Below are positions 44,514-53,152 of a stretch of 64,000 bases of DNA, piece after piece (positions within the stretch are counted from its first letter, which is position 1; each line of letters starts with the position of its first letter). The stretch lies in assembly GCA_015258065.1 (NCBI GenBank), contig JABZIZ010000008.1, positions 43,818-107,817 of the forward strand. The letters are read 5' to 3'. The translations under genes and the position numbers were made by a program. The notes under the pieces were generated by a model. It searched no databases. It was not told the DNA's origin and worked only from the letters and a program-made list of their open reading frames with translations. Source of the stretch: Lachnospiraceae bacterium. Lineage in GTDB: Bacteria; Bacillota; Clostridia; Lachnospirales; Lachnospiraceae.

Positions 44514-44576
44514 TCAGCTGCCTGCTGTTTTCGATCTATTTCTAATGGCTCCTTTTATTTGTTCTGATGTTTTCAT
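44514..44576 (-). pseudogene. abiEii: abiEii toxin remnant (first ~20 codons only)
   Basis: An ATG overlapping the abiEi stop in ATGA, the normal coupling of abiE pairs, opens a frame encoding MKTSEQIKGAIRNRSK and a few more residues before a TGA at 44514. The segment resembles the N-terminus of AbiEii nucleotidyltransferase toxins. The remaining ~250 codons are missing: udp begins only 58 bases further on. It is therefore a deleted toxin gene. The match is from memory of the family, not a search. Confidence 0.6.
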
Positions 44577-45172
44577 AACAGTATCTCCGTGTATATTTTT
44601 AATTGTTCTTCCATGTTCATGGAAATAGCGTATTTGGACAGCTTTAATAAGTCTTTATCGCCGCTATCAAAATATAACTTCATTACCTCGCTAAATACTC
44701 CTGTATCGACCCTGTACTTATCTTTAATAAGATCTAATACCGTTTTTTCTTTATCATAGGAAATAATTTCTCTACCGAAAGGATTCGTTATTTTTTCTTT
44801 GCCTATCTCGTAATATTCTTTTTTACTGTACTTGAAAATAACATCATCTCTTATAACTTTAACTCTGCTTACATTATCTCCGACAGGCACTGTCATGACA
44901 TAAAAGATGGGCATTCTTGTAGATAATCCTTGAAGATAGGCTGCTGTTTCATGGGAAAAAACACCCTTTGGAACTCTATATGAGAAATAAATATATTCAT
45001 CTATTTCTTCATTAGGAAGTCCATACAATCCGTTTGCTATTTTTACAATTTCATGTTTAAGAGTTAACTCTTTTAATATATCTTTATGGACGCCAAGTTC
45101 TAAAGCCTCTTTAGTAGTGATAATACCGTTATGTTCTTTAATCTTATCTAATAAAAGCTCTCGTTTCGTCAT
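44573..45172 (-). CDS. abiEi: AbiEi-family antitoxin/transcriptional repressor (orphan)
   Basis: This 199-residue protein fits type IV antitoxin AbiEi: an N-terminal winged helix (residues 1-70; KEHNGIITTKEALELGVHKD, NGLYGLP) and a C-terminal domain with HETAAYLQGLSTRMP and TVLDLI. It normally represses its operon and counters the AbiEii toxin that aborts phage infection. The gene is much richer in A/T than its neighbours, indicating transfer from another source. Its toxin partner is reduced to a stub. Confidence 0.8.
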   Translation of the reverse strand: MTKRELLLDKIKEHNGIITTKEALELGVHKDILKELTLKHEIVKIANGLYGLPNEEIDEYIYFSYRVPKGVFSHETAAYLQGLSTRMPIFYVMTVPVGDNVSRVKVIRDDVIFKYSKKEYYEIGKEKITNPFGREIISYDKEKTVLDLIKDKYRVDTGVFSEVMKLYFDSGDKDLLKLSKYAISMNMEEQLKIYTEILL

Positions 45173-45186
45173 TTACGACACCGCCT

Positions 45187-45227
45187 TTTTATTCTTATAA
45201 TATATATTTGATAAGAATAAAAGTCAA
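45187..45227 (-). promoter_or_regulatory. abiEi promoter with inverted-repeat operator
   Basis: On the minus strand TTGACT (45227-45222) and TATATT (45204-45199) are 17 bases apart. A perfect 12-bp inverted repeat, TTTTATTCTTAT at 45187-45198 and ATAAGAATAAAA at 45211-45222, flanks the -10. AbiEi proteins bind such inverted repeats to repress themselves, so this is a likely autorepression site. Confidence 0.75.
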
Positions 45228-45242
45228 TGTTTGGACGAAAAA

Positions 45243-45270
45243 GTCGGTGCAGTCCTAAGACCACACCGAC
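45243..45270 (-). terminator. Terminator-like hairpin reading towards abiEi
   Basis: GTCGGTG...CACCGAC (7 bp) with an inner GTC/GAC pair and a symmetric internal loop is followed on the minus strand by TTTTT. No minus-strand gene lies upstream of it, so it may insulate abiEi from antisense transcription or belong to the rpsF leader. Confidence 0.5.
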
Positions 45271-45377
45271 AATAAGGCTATCTCTCCGTTCCTTTTTAAA
45301 ATCGTTTGGATCGGTCAAAGCTCTTGCAAAACGAAGCCGATTATGATAACGTATATACCCGTGATATTTTTTCCTTG

Positions 45378-45396
45378 CTTCCGCAACCTGCGGAGG
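45378..45396 (+). promoter_or_regulatory. Hairpin in the rpsF leader
   Basis: CTTCCGCA pairs with TGCGGAGG around an ACC loop, 12 bases before the rpsF ribosome site. Many bacteria have a CCG-containing S6:S18-binding leader here; whether this is one needs a covariance search. Confidence 0.4.
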
Positions 45397-45422
45397 CCAG
45401 AGACCATAAGGAGGTAATGAGC

Positions 45423-45713
45423 ATGAACAAGTACGAATTAGCCGTTGTGGTAAGCGCTAAGATCGACGATGAAGCCAGAAATGCGACCATTGAGAAATGC
45501 AAGGCTCTCATCGAAAGATTCGGCGGTGTGATCACAAATGTCGACGACTGGGGTAAGAAGAAGCTTGCTTACGAAATCGATAAGATGACGGAAGCTTTCT
45601 ACACCTTCATTCAGTTCGATGCCGAGCCGAGTGCACCGGCAGAAATCGAATCTCGTGTCCGCATCATGGACAATGTCATCAGGTATCTTTGCGTAAGAAA
45701 CGACGAGGCGTAA
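45423..45713 (+). CDS. rpsF: 30S ribosomal protein S6
   Basis: This 96-residue ribosomal protein binds S18 on the 30S platform. The start at 45423 gives MNKYELAVVVSAKI with AAGGAGG eight bases upstream; an ATG six bases earlier is too close to that site. It leads the conserved rpsF-ssb-rpsR operon. Confidence 0.95.
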   Translation: MNKYELAVVVSAKIDDEARNATIEKCKALIERFGGVITNVDDWGKKKLAYEIDKMTEAFYTFIQFDAEPSAPAEIESRVRIMDNVIRYLCVRNDEA

Positions 45714-45737
45714 AAACCTTGAAAGGATGATGAAGAG

Positions 45738-46220
45738 ATGAACAAAGTGATACTGATGGGACGTCTTACCAGAGACCCGGATGTCAGGTATTCGCAGGGA
45801 GACAATCCGATGGCAATCGCCAGATACACCTTGGCAGTTGATCGGAGATTTGCCAGAAGAGGAGAACAGGGCGATCAGCAGAGCGCTGACTTTATCGGCT
45901 GTGTAGCCTTTGGCAAGAGCGGAGAATTTGCTGAGAAATATCTGCACAAGGGGACGAAGCTTTGTGTAACCGGGAGGATTCAGACCGGCAGTTACACCAA
46001 TAAAGACGGAGTCAAGGTATACACCACCGATGTCGTTGTGGAAGATCAGGAATTTGCCGAGAGCAAGAATGCCTCTTCGCAGGGCGGATACAGCGCCTAT
46101 GCACCGCAGGGAGCAGGAAGCGCGCAGGGGAACGGACCATCTTCGGAATCCCCCGCTCCCGCAGGCGACGGATTCATGAATATTCCCGATGGCATTGAGG
46201 AAGAGCTGCCTTTTGCATAA
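45738..46220 (+). CDS. ssb: Single-stranded DNA-binding protein
   Basis: This 160-residue protein has an N-terminal OB fold (MNKVILMGRLTRDPDVRYS to about residue 105), a Gly/Ser/Pro-rich linker and the acidic interaction tip EEELPFA that recruits replication and repair partners. AAAGGATG precedes the ATG. It lies between the two ribosomal genes as usual in Bacillota. Confidence 0.96.
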   Translation: MNKVILMGRLTRDPDVRYSQGDNPMAIARYTLAVDRRFARRGEQGDQQSADFIGCVAFGKSGEFAEKYLHKGTKLCVTGRIQTGSYTNKDGVKVYTTDVVVEDQEFAESKNASSQGGYSAYAPQGAGSAQGNGPSSESPAPAGDGFMNIPDGIEEELPFA

Positions 46221-46250
46221 GACAGTCTTCACCATTTAGGAGGAATTGCA

Positions 46251-46514
46251 ATGGCTTTCAATAAAGGAGACAGATCCGATTCTCCCATGAGGAGAAAGGG
46301 AGGAATGCGCAGACGCAAGAAAGTATGCGTATTCTGTGGCAAGGATCATGAGATCAGCTACAAGGATGCAGCGACGCTTCGGAAATACATTTCCGAGAGC
46401 GGTAAGATTCTCCCGAGACGCATTACGGGCAATTGTGCGAAGCACCAGAGAGAACTTACAAACGCGATCAAGAGAGCAAGACATCTTGCGATCATGCCCT
46501 ATGTAATTGAATAA
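46251..46514 (+). CDS. rpsR: 30S ribosomal protein S18
   Basis: This 87-residue ribosomal protein is the zinc-binding form: cysteines in VCVFCGKDH and in TGNCAKHQRE form the metal site. It dimerises with S6. TAGGAGG precedes the ATG. A terminator follows, so gdpP-rplI-dnaB may be a separate transcript. Confidence 0.95.
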   Translation: MAFNKGDRSDSPMRRKGGMRRRKKVCVFCGKDHEISYKDAATLRKYISESGKILPRRITGNCAKHQRELTNAIKRARHLAIMPYVIE

Positions 46515-46562
46515 TTCGGGAATTTCTTTTTACACGAAGGAAATGATTCGAAGGAAATGAAG

Positions 46563-46599
46563 CTGCGGAGCTCCTGTGAAGGGAGACCGCAGTTTTTTT
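46563..46599 (+). terminator. Rho-independent terminator of rpsF-ssb-rpsR
   Basis: CTGCGG/CCGCAG with an inner CTCC/GGAG pair is followed by seven T, 48 bases after the rpsR stop. Confidence 0.85.
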
Positions 46600-46910
46600 A
46601 TCGTCAGCCAACCGATGTGCCGGCGCCGGTTTCCCGGGTCGGTGCAGGATTGATTCGTCGGAAGCAAATGGATCTGTCAACAACCGATTTTTATGCGGCG
46701 TCATTCGCAGGCTTCCCGGCCGTGAAATCAGAAAGGTTTTGATCTCGTGATTTTCGGTAAAAATGACAGACGAATCTATGATAAAATAAGAGAAGTGTCA
46801 AAAGGATTTGGCGCTCCATCCTTCAGGATGGCAAGAAAATTCATCATCTTCTGACATTCTGATCCAAAGGACGGGATGTGGGGAGGAACACTTTACGAAA
46901 GGTTGTTTTC
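46600..46910. other. Intergenic region before gdpP
   Basis: These 311 bases hold no recognisable gene. A CCATCC/GGATGG hairpin lies at 46816-46831. TATGAT and TAAAAT near 46775-46790 could be -10 elements but lack a good -35. Confidence 0.5.
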
Positions 46911-48956
46911 ATGGGGGTAAAAATCAAAGGTAGAACAGGGACGCTTCTATTCACCTTTACCATGGTCGGCATTTTGCTGATTGCATTTAACATTTTGATC
47001 TTCTTTGTCTATTCCGCCCATGCCGGAGTGGCGCTGTCTCTCTTCACAATCGGATATTGCTTGATTCTGATCTTTTTCCATATCTATGCGAAACCGATCC
47101 GAATCCATGAAATGATCAGCTTTGCAACGGAATACGGACAGATTCAGCGGACGATTCTGCGCGAGATGGACACGCCCTATGCGCTCTTAGATAAGGACGG
47201 CAGGACGATATGGATGAATATCGCCTTTGAGAGGATTACTCATCTCAAGAAGAGCGACCGAAGGATGATCTCCGCTATTTTTCCTGTCGTAAAAGAAAGT
47301 CTGTTGCCGGAGGATCCGGGGGAAGACCTGTCGAAGGAGGTGGAGTTCGAGGAGCATGCCTATTTGTTGAAGGCACACCGCATTCCGCTGAGCGATATGG
47401 CCGGAGCGGAAACCATGGCGGATCAGGAGGCGCTGGACAACAGTCTGATTGCGGTCTATCTGTATGATCATACCGCTCTGCAGCTGGCACTCAAAGAAGT
47501 GGATGACGAGTCCATGGCGGCGGGGCTGATCTATATCGATAATTATGACGAGGCACTGGAAAGTGTGGAGGACGTCAGGAGATCCCTTCTCTCTGCGCTG
47601 ATCGACCGGAAGATCAATCGCTATGTGGCTTCCTATAGCGGGATTGCAAGGAAGCTGGAAAAGGACAAATATTTTGTCGTCATGACCAAACAGGCGGCAA
47701 AGGGGATGATCGAGAAGCATTTCGATCTCCTGGAAGACGTCAAAACCGTCAATATCGGCAACGAGATGGCGGTGACTTTATCGGCGGGAATCGGCATGGA
47801 TGGTCTGTCCTATGCGCAGAATTTCGAATTTGCACGAAACGCCATCGATCTGGCGCTGGGAAGGGGAGGAGACCAGGCGGTCGTCAAGACCTCTGCAAGC
47901 ATCACCTACTACGGTGGAAAATCCCAGCAGATGGAAAAGAATACAAGGGTGAAGGCCAGGGTCAAGGCGCATGCGCTGGAAGAAATCATCACGGGCAAGG
48001 ACGATGTCATCGTCATGGGACACCGCATCGGAGATGTGGATTCCTTTGGCGCCTGTGTCGGCATCTACCGCATCACCAAGGCACTGGAACATCCCTGTCA
48101 TATCGTTTTAAATGATGTAACGACTTCGACCAGGCCGCTGGTGGAACTGTTTCAGGACAACGATCATTACGAGAAGGATTTGATTCTATCCTCGCAGGAA
48201 GCCCTGGACAAGGTAAGTGACAATACGGTGGTTGTGGTGGTGGATGTGAACAAGCCCAGCATCACCGAGTGCCCCGAGCTTTTGCATAAGGCCAAGACCG
48301 TGGTCGTGTTCGACCATCACCGGTCAGGGACGGAGGTCATTGAGAATGCGACCCTGTCTTACGTGGAGCCTTATGCCTCCAGCACCTGTGAGATGGTATC
48401 CGAGATCCTGCAGTACATCGGCGAGCATGTCAAGATCCATCCCGAAGAAGCCAATGCGATGTATGCGGGTATCATGATCGACACCAACAATTTCATGCAA
48501 AAAACAGGAGTCAGAACCTTTGAAGCTGCTGCCTTCCTGCGCAGAAACGGTGCGGATATGACGGTCATCCGCAAGCTTTTCCGGGAAAATGCAAACGAAT
48601 ATAAAGCCAAGGCGGATGCGGTGTCTCAGGCGGAGATTTACAGAGGTGCCTATGCCATTTCCGTCTGCTCTGGGGAGGGACTTCCTTCTCCGACGATCCT
48701 GGGGGCGCAGGCGGCAAACGAGCTTCTCAATATTCGGGGCGTCAAGGCGAGCTTCATCTGCACGGAGTATCAGAACCAGATCTTTGTCAGCGCACGTTCC
48801 ATTGATGAGGTTAACGTACAGGTGATTATGGAGAAACTGGGTGGCGGCGGACATCTCAATATTGCAGGCTGCCAGATGGAAGACGTCACGGTTACAGAGG
48901 CGATCGCCATTATCAAGAAGACGCTGGATACCATGATCGAAGAGGGAGACCTGTGA
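46911..48956 (+). CDS. gdpP: Cyclic-di-AMP phosphodiesterase GdpP
   Basis: This protein of ~681 residues degrades c-di-AMP. Two N-terminal membrane helices (within 1-60) are followed by a PAS-like domain, a degenerate GGDEF domain (about 165-300) and the DHH/DHHA1 catalytic part. The latter has VMGHRIGDVDSFG, VVDVNKPS, VVFDHHRSG and the C-terminal GGGGHLNIAGCQ. The ATG at 46911 fits the membrane start; a GTG at 46878 would add 11 residues. The gdpP-rplI-dnaB order is standard for Bacillota. Confidence 0.93.
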   Translation: MGVKIKGRTGTLLFTFTMVGILLIAFNILIFFVYSAHAGVALSLFTIGYCLILIFFHIYAKPIRIHEMISFATEYGQIQRTILREMDTPYALLDKDGRTIWMNIAFERITHLKKSDRRMISAIFPVVKESLLPEDPGEDLSKEVEFEEHAYLLKAHRIPLSDMAGAETMADQEALDNSLIAVYLYDHTALQLALKEVDDESMAAGLIYIDNYDEALESVEDVRRSLLSALIDRKINRYVASYSGIARKLEKDKYFVVMTKQAAKGMIEKHFDLLEDVKTVNIGNEMAVTLSAGIGMDGLSYAQNFEFARNAIDLALGRGGDQAVVKTSASITYYGGKSQQMEKNTRVKARVKAHALEEIITGKDDVIVMGHRIGDVDSFGACVGIYRITKALEHPCHIVLNDVTTSTRPLVELFQDNDHYEKDLILSSQEALDKVSDNTVVVVVDVNKPSITECPELLHKAKTVVVFDHHRSGTEVIENATLSYVEPYASSTCEMVSEILQYIGEHVKIHPEEANAMYAGIMIDTNNFMQKTGVRTFEAAAFLRRNGADMTVIRKLFRENANEYKAKADAVSQAEIYRGAYAISVCSGEGLPSPTILGAQAANELLNIRGVKASFICTEYQNQIFVSARSIDEVNVQVIMEKLGGGGHLNIAGCQMEDVTVTEAIAIIKKTLDTMIEEGDL

Positions 48957-49021
48957 TTTTAAGCTCCAATGGGAGCGGACAGACGGTCGTACCGGTTCAT
49001 TGAGGAAGGAGACAGAAGATT

Positions 49022-49468
49022 ATGCAGATCATTCTACTGGAAGATGTGAAAGCTTTAGGGAAAAAAGGAGAAATTGTAAAGGTATCCGACGGCTATGCCA
49101 GAAACATGATTTTACCCAAGAAGCTGGGGCTGGAAGCAACGCCGGGAAACCTGGCGAGCTGGAAGATGCAGAAGAAGCGGGAGGAGAAAGATGCCGCAGA
49201 GCATCTTGCGAGCGCGCAGGAATTCAAGAAAGAGGTAGAGGAGAAGATCATCACGCTGACCATGAAAAAGGGAGAGGGCGACCGTGTCTTCGGCAGCGTC
49301 TCCACCAAGGAGATTGCGCAGGCGGCAAAGGAACAGCACGGCTTTGACATTGACAAAAAGAAGCTGGTTCTGCCGGAGCCGATCAAGTCCTTCGGCACCC
49401 ATGAGGTCCCGTTAAAGTTGCATCCGCAGGTAACGGCGACCCTGCGCGTGAAGGTGATCGAGCAGTAG
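49022..49468 (+). CDS. rplI: 50S ribosomal protein L9
   Basis: This 148-residue ribosomal protein has two domains joined by a long helix. The N-terminal rRNA-binding domain is MQIILLEDVKALGKKGEIV to about residue 50, with the signature DGYARNMILPKKLG; the C-terminal domain starts around residue 80. GAAGGAG precedes the ATG. Confidence 0.96.
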   Translation: MQIILLEDVKALGKKGEIVKVSDGYARNMILPKKLGLEATPGNLASWKMQKKREEKDAAEHLASAQEFKKEVEEKIITLTMKKGEGDRVFGSVSTKEIAQAAKEQHGFDIDKKKLVLPEPIKSFGTHEVPLKLHPQVTATLRVKVIEQ

Positions 49469-49481
49469 AGGATATGGGGGA

Positions 49482-50858
49482 ATGGCAGAAGAGAAGGGAT
49501 ATAAACGTGTAATGCCGCATCACCCCGAGGCCGAGCGGTCGGTCATCGGGGCGATGCTTTTAGACAGGTCCGCAATCGAAACGGCGGCGGAATTCATCTC
49601 CGGAGAAGATTTTTACAATCGACAGCTGGGGATTTATTTTGATGCCATGCAGGAGCTGAACAGACAGAACAGAGAGGTCGATCCGGTTACCCTGCAGGAT
49701 AAACTGCGGATGCAAAATCTTCCGCCCGAATTCATCAGCGCCACATACATCAACGATCTGGTACAGGGAGTGCCGACCTCCGCAAACGTCAAGTATTATG
49801 CGAAGATTGTAGCAGAACATGCGACCAGAAGGAAGTTGATTCGCATCAGCGAAGACGTGATGAACGACTGCTATGGAGGGCAGAAGGAACTGGAAGGCCT
49901 TCTGGAGGAGGCGGAAAAGAAAATCTTCGAAGTCTCCGAGCATGGGAGAAGTGCGGAGTTTGTTCCGATCAGCGAGATTGTTCTTGAAGACCTGGACCGG
50001 ATGGTGAAAGCGAGCAAGAACAAGGGACATGTGACCGGCATCGCCACCGGTTTCACGGATCTGGATATGGATACCGCAGGGCTGCAGCCCTCGGATCTGA
50101 TCCTGGTAGCCGCCCGTCCTTCGATGGGCAAGACGGCGCTTGCCTTGAACATGGCGGAGTACATGGCTTTTCGAGACAACAAATCGGTGGCTCTGTTCTC
50201 ACTGGAAATGTCCAAGGAACAGCTGGTCAATCGTCTTTTTGCCATGGAATCCCGTGTCGAAGCGCAGAAAATCCGGACGGGGGACCTGCAGGATGCGGAC
50301 TGGGATAAGCTGTTGGAAAGTGCGGAGGTGATCGGTGGTTCCAACATGATCATTGACGATACCCCCGGTATTTCCGTCGCGGAGCTTCGTTCCAAATGCA
50401 GAAAATACAAGATGGACCACGGTCTGGATGCGGTATTCATCGACTACTTACAGCTGATGAGCGGAGGCGCCAAAGGGCATAGTTCAGAGTCCAGACAGCA
50501 GGAAATCTCCGAAATTTCCAGAGGGCTCAAGGCGGTTGCCAGAGAACTGAACGTGCCAGTTGTCGCCCTCTCCCAGCTCTCCCGTGCGGTGGAATCCAGG
50601 CCGGACAAACGACCGATGCTCTCCGACCTGCGTGAGTCGGGCGCCATCGAGCAGGATGCCGATGTCGTCATGTTCATTTACCGCGAGGACTACTACAAAA
50701 AGGAAACCGAGCGCAAGGGTATTGCAGATATCATCATTGCCAAGCAGCGTAACGGTCCTACCGGTACGGAGGAACTGCTCTGGATACCGGAGCATACCAA
50801 ATTCGTGAACATGCAGGGCAACCGGTCGCTTGTGGCAAGAGACAACGGGGCGATGTAA
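49482..50858 (+). CDS. dnaB: Replicative DNA helicase
   Basis: This 458-residue hexameric helicase unwinds DNA ahead of the replication fork. The N-terminal domain starts PHHPEAERSVIGAMLLD. The RecA-like motor has Walker A ARPSMGKTALALN, LFSLEMSKEQL and Walker B VFIDYLQLM, and ends with EQDADVVMFIYR. No intein is present. It follows rplI after 13 bases. Confidence 0.97.
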   Translation: MAEEKGYKRVMPHHPEAERSVIGAMLLDRSAIETAAEFISGEDFYNRQLGIYFDAMQELNRQNREVDPVTLQDKLRMQNLPPEFISATYINDLVQGVPTSANVKYYAKIVAEHATRRKLIRISEDVMNDCYGGQKELEGLLEEAEKKIFEVSEHGRSAEFVPISEIVLEDLDRMVKASKNKGHVTGIATGFTDLDMDTAGLQPSDLILVAARPSMGKTALALNMAEYMAFRDNKSVALFSLEMSKEQLVNRLFAMESRVEAQKIRTGDLQDADWDKLLESAEVIGGSNMIIDDTPGISVAELRSKCRKYKMDHGLDAVFIDYLQLMSGGAKGHSSESRQQEISEISRGLKAVARELNVPVVALSQLSRAVESRPDKRPMLSDLRESGAIEQDADVVMFIYREDYYKKETERKGIADIIIAKQRNGPTGTEELLWIPEHTKFVNMQGNRSLVARDNGAM

Positions 50859-50868
50859 GGGGGATTTC

Positions 50869-51660
50869 ATGATTGTCGTTTTCTTTTTTTTCGTCTGCTT
50901 TGCCGCTTCTACCGTGGGGGCACTGGTGGGAGCCGGAGGAGGCGTCATTATCAAGCCGGTACTCGATATGGTCGGCGTTCTTCCGGTGTCCACCGTCAGT
51001 TTTTTCTCGGGCTGCACCGTCTTGGCGATGTCGGTCTGTTCCCTGATCCGTACGCGTAAAAACGGGGTTCCGCTTCGAATCAGAACCAGCACCACGCTGG
51101 CGATCGGGGCAATCTTCGGCGGCATGTGCGGTCAAATGCTGTTCGAACAGGTCAAAACAAGTTTTTCCAATGAGGCGGTCCTCGGTTTTGCCCAGGCGCT
51201 CTGCTTGATGTTGGCAACCCTTGCCGTCCTCCTCTATGTTCTTTTGAAGAAAAAAATCCGCACCCTGGAGATGGATCATTTGATGGGCATTTTTTTGATC
51301 GGTCTGTTTTTGGGGCTGATTTCCGCCTTCCTCGGGATTGGAGGCGGACCGTTAAACGTGGTGGTGCTTTTCTATTTCTTCTCCATGGACGCCAAAGAGG
51401 CGGCCAAAAATTCCATTTATATCATTCTTTTTTCCCAGACGGCGAGCCTGATTCGGGCACTGTACCGGGGCACCATCCCCGACTTCGAGAAGAGTTATTT
51501 GCTGGCGATGATGATGGGCGGTGTCGCAGGGGCTCTCGTGGGAGCTGCCATTTCGAAGAGGATCCGGAATCAGGGCGTAGAGCGCGCCTTTAACCTCCTG
51601 CTGCTTGTCATCATTGGCGTGTGCGCGTACAACGTCTACCGGTTTGCCTGCCGGTTGTAA
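50869..51660 (+). CDS. TSUP (TauE/SafE) family membrane transporter
   Basis: This 263-residue protein has about eight membrane helices and the two glycine-rich motifs typical of the family (GALVGAGGGVIIKPVLD and AFLGIGGGPLNV). TSUP proteins move sulfite, sulfoacetate or other small sulfur or organic anions; the substrate is not readable. AAGGGGGA before 50869 decides the start; an upstream TTG lies inside dnaB. A sulfonate-like ABC transporter lies 8 kb away, but no direct link is shown. Confidence 0.82.
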   Translation: MIVVFFFFVCFAASTVGALVGAGGGVIIKPVLDMVGVLPVSTVSFFSGCTVLAMSVCSLIRTRKNGVPLRIRTSTTLAIGAIFGGMCGQMLFEQVKTSFSNEAVLGFAQALCLMLATLAVLLYVLLKKKIRTLEMDHLMGIFLIGLFLGLISAFLGIGGGPLNVVVLFYFFSMDAKEAAKNSIYIILFSQTASLIRALYRGTIPDFEKSYLLAMMMGGVAGALVGAAISKRIRNQGVERAFNLLLLVIIGVCAYNVYRFACRL

Positions 51661-51690
51661 AGAAAAGTTGTTGCAGAGAATGAGGATGCG

Positions 51691-52911
51691 ATGATCATTG
51701 AGAGTGGAAACAGTCTTCTGGAAACCAGAAGGCGCAACGGCATTCTGATCAAAAATAAAATCTTCCGAACGGAACATGCGATGAGGGGGGAGATTGCGAA
51801 GGAACTCGGGCTGACGCTTCCCACCATCACCAACAGCATCAATGAAATGATCAAAGAGGGAGTGGTGGAGCCGGAGCCGCTACCGGAAGAGTGCCTAAGC
51901 GGCGGTTACGGGAGAAAACCGCAAATGGTACGCTTTAGGAGAGAAGCGGGTTATTCCATCGGGATCGAGCTGGGGGCCTATCACACGAGGGCAGTTCTGG
52001 TCAATTTGCGCGGCGAGGTGGTGGAAGAAAGGACGAGGAGGAAGGCTGCCCTGCAATACGGGGAAATGTTGGTACAGGTAACCGATCTGATCGGCGAGCT
52101 GTGTGGCTGTGTGCCTTCGTTGCAGAAGGAGGAGGGGAAGCTGATCGGCATCGGCATCGGCGTTCCCGGTTTTGTAGATACGGAAGGCGGGACGATTCGA
52201 CAGAATTTTCGTGATGACTGGAATGGAAGGCCTTTTGGGGCGGATCTTAGAGAACGTTATCCCGTTCCGATTCTGATCGACAACAATACCAGGTTCCGGG
52301 CGATGGGCTACGAAATGCAGCTGCGGGGGACGAGGCCGAAGATGTTTGCCTATTTGTTCATCTCCCGCGGTCTGGCCTGTCCCATCATGTACAACGATCT
52401 GGTCCTCTCCGGCGCCGGTGCGGGCGCAGGCGAACTGGGACAGACGATCCTCCTGTATGCCGGAGTCAATGGAGAAAAAAGAACCGTGACCGCAGATCAG
52501 ATTGCTTCGGAGTCGGCGCTTTTTGAGAAGTGTAGAGAGGAGATGGAGAAGGGGAGACTCTTACAGCTGAAAAAAAGTTGCAGGGATGCCACCGAACTCT
52601 CCATCGGGCAGATCCTTGATTTGCAACAAGCGGGGGATTCGGAGATCAATGCGCTGGTCGAAGAATGTATTTTCGGACAGGCGCTTGTGATGGCAAATGT
52701 AGTCAATCTGCTCAATCCCAATACTGTGGTAGTGGATGCCAGGATGATGAGCTTTCCTGCCAACCGGGAAAAGCTGATCCGATATGCCAGAGCACATTTT
52801 TACGGCATGAATGCGGAAGATGTGGAAATCAGCTTCCATGAGTATCACTCGTATGACGGCGCACTGGGAGCGGCTCTTGGCACCATCCAAAAGAATTTCC
52901 TGAACGCCTGA
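51691..52911 (+). CDS. ROK-family transcriptional regulator (NagC/XylR type)
   Basis: This 406-residue repressor has an N-terminal winged helix-turn-helix (about 10-65; LGLTLPTITNSINEM) and a sugar-kinase-like ROK domain (about 85-400) with GIGIGVPGFVDTEGG and GAGAGAGELGQ. The histidine of the usual GExGH and the CxCGxxGC zinc site are missing, so it is unlikely to be a kinase or a typical zinc-ROK protein. It lies directly before the pgi-pfk-fba-tpi-lar genes, separated by a tandem repeat and promoter, and is their probable regulator. Confidence 0.83.
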   Translation: MIIESGNSLLETRRRNGILIKNKIFRTEHAMRGEIAKELGLTLPTITNSINEMIKEGVVEPEPLPEECLSGGYGRKPQMVRFRREAGYSIGIELGAYHTRAVLVNLRGEVVEERTRRKAALQYGEMLVQVTDLIGELCGCVPSLQKEEGKLIGIGIGVPGFVDTEGGTIRQNFRDDWNGRPFGADLRERYPVPILIDNNTRFRAMGYEMQLRGTRPKMFAYLFISRGLACPIMYNDLVLSGAGAGAGELGQTILLYAGVNGEKRTVTADQIASESALFEKCREEMEKGRLLQLKKSCRDATELSIGQILDLQQAGDSEINALVEECIFGQALVMANVVNLLNPNTVVVDARMMSFPANREKLIRYARAHFYGMNAEDVEISFHEYHSYDGALGAALGTIQKNFLNA

Positions 52912-52916
52912 GTGGG

Positions 52917-53018
52917 GGACCCGGAACGGGCAGCGAATCGGCAGATGGACCCGAAACGGGTAGCGAATCGGCAGATGGATACGGAACGGACAGCGAATCG
53001 GCGGGTGGACCCGAAACG
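52917..53018 (+). repeat. 3.4 tandem copies of a 30-bp repeat between ROK gene and pgi
   Basis: Units start at 52917, 52947, 52977 and 53007 (partial), each beginning GGA(C/T)(C/A)CG and containing CAGCGAATCGGC or a close variant. Copies one and two contain the small palindrome CCCGnAACGGG. The array lies 62 bases upstream of the pgi promoter, so it may be an operator cluster. Confidence 0.8.
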
Positions 53019-53079
53019 TCCCGTGTCTTTGTGAGAAACTGACAAAGACAGAAGGGAAATCCTGTACAGAATTGCCATA

Positions 53080-53108
53080 TTGAACCTAAGAGCCAGCCTC
53101 TCTATAAT
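53080..53108 (+). promoter_or_regulatory. Strong sigma-A promoter of the pgi-pfk-fba-tpi-lar operon
   Basis: TTGAAC (53080-53085) and TATAAT (53103-53108) are separated by 17 bases and lie 45 bases before the pgi start. Confidence 0.85.
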
Positions 53109-53152
53109 TAGTTAAAAGATTTAAGAAATATGCAAATAGAATGGAGAAGAAG

